Below the pieces are notes generated by a model. The model was not told the origin of the DNA, ran no database searches, and saw only the letters and a program-made list of their open reading frames with translations. From positions 26,968 to 90,967 of the forward strand of contig NZ_BMDJ01000013.1 of the NCBI RefSeq assembly GCF_014635725.1: a DNA stretch of 64,000 bases, written 5' to 3'. Shown here one piece after another: positions 63,916-64,000 of this stretch (position 1 is its first letter; each line of letters begins with the position of its first letter). The DNA is from Pedobacter mendelii (GTDB lineage Bacteria; Bacteroidota; Bacteroidia; Sphingobacteriales; Sphingobacteriaceae). The translations under genes and the position numbers were made by a program.

Positions 63916-64000
63916 GAATACACCAAAAACGGCAACAAGAGTGCGCAAAAAAACGGCAGGATAATTAAACCCCACCGTTTAATACGACCTTCATCGGCTT
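63895..64000. mobile_element. Possible insertion-sequence end (IS21-like), partial
   Basis: Three copies of a short direct repeat lie close together: TGCACAAAAATCGGCA (63895-63910), CACCAAAAACGGCA (63921-63934) and GTGCGCAAAAAAACGGCA (63941-63958). A terminal TG and multiple repeats inside the end are features of IS21-family ends. On the reverse strand an open frame enters from the edge and stops near 63965 (KPMKVVLNGGV), possibly a transposition gene end. The body is outside the window. Confidence 0.35.

Noticed and set aside
1..64000. CRISPR array
   Set aside because: No regularly spaced direct repeats of 20-40 bases were seen on reading.

Overview
This AT-rich window looks like chromosome of a Bacteroidota species, most likely family Sphingobacteriaceae (Pedobacter-like). 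Evidence: a SusC/RagA porin, a second TonB-dependent receptor, a GldH lipoprotein, DUF3078 and DUF5916 proteins, an S16 with a long acidic tail, and TAnnTTTG -7 promoter motifs with few Shine-Dalgarno sequences. No tRNA, rRNA or CRISPR array was seen.

Positions 1-56330 are ordinary core chromosome. From left to right: the 5' part of a susC-like gene, a secreted M14 carboxypeptidase and murF; a gldH-ricT-holB cluster; a TonB-dependent receptor, ruvX and an O-methyltransferase; two tandem secreted glucosaminidase-LysM proteins; small membrane and outer-membrane proteins; ffh and yifB; a TPR protein; a KAS III-like enzyme, a LUD protein, ftsH and rsfS; birA; a two-gene DsbD-like system and pfkA; rpsP-rimM-trmD-rplS; mscS, psd, hpt and a GT51 glycosyltransferase; mrp-nfu; def, an M16 peptidase and oligopeptidase B; proB-proA; an RNA-processing MBL nuclease; and a zinc-ribbon coiled-coil protein. 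Intergenic gaps carry dispersed repeats: REP-like GTCATT palindromes and a GC-richer element with two inverted copies near 20.2 kb and 54.7 kb. Several strong intrinsic terminators are visible.

From about 56340 to the right edge the character changes to an accessory island. Its genes are short and mostly unrecognisable: a reverse-strand 105-residue protein, a three-gene run of unknowns, then a 625-residue SF2-helicase-like protein whose Walker A lysine is replaced by alanine. Between these genes lie two dense non-coding structure zones. One (60713-61014) has three elements of about 60-70 nt, each closed by a perfect 11-12 bp stem. The other (62285-62444) is a 160-nt irregular hairpin of nested helices with a GAAA-capped tip and alternative pairings. 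A run of tiny lipoprotein and membrane genes follows. The window ends with a response-regulator start cut off by what looks like an insertion-sequence end.

The best candidate for something undescribed is this island: the lysine-less SF2 protein, its upstream unknown genes and the two structured zones. No integrase, relaxase, replication protein or recognisable defence effector is visible here, so its function is unassigned.
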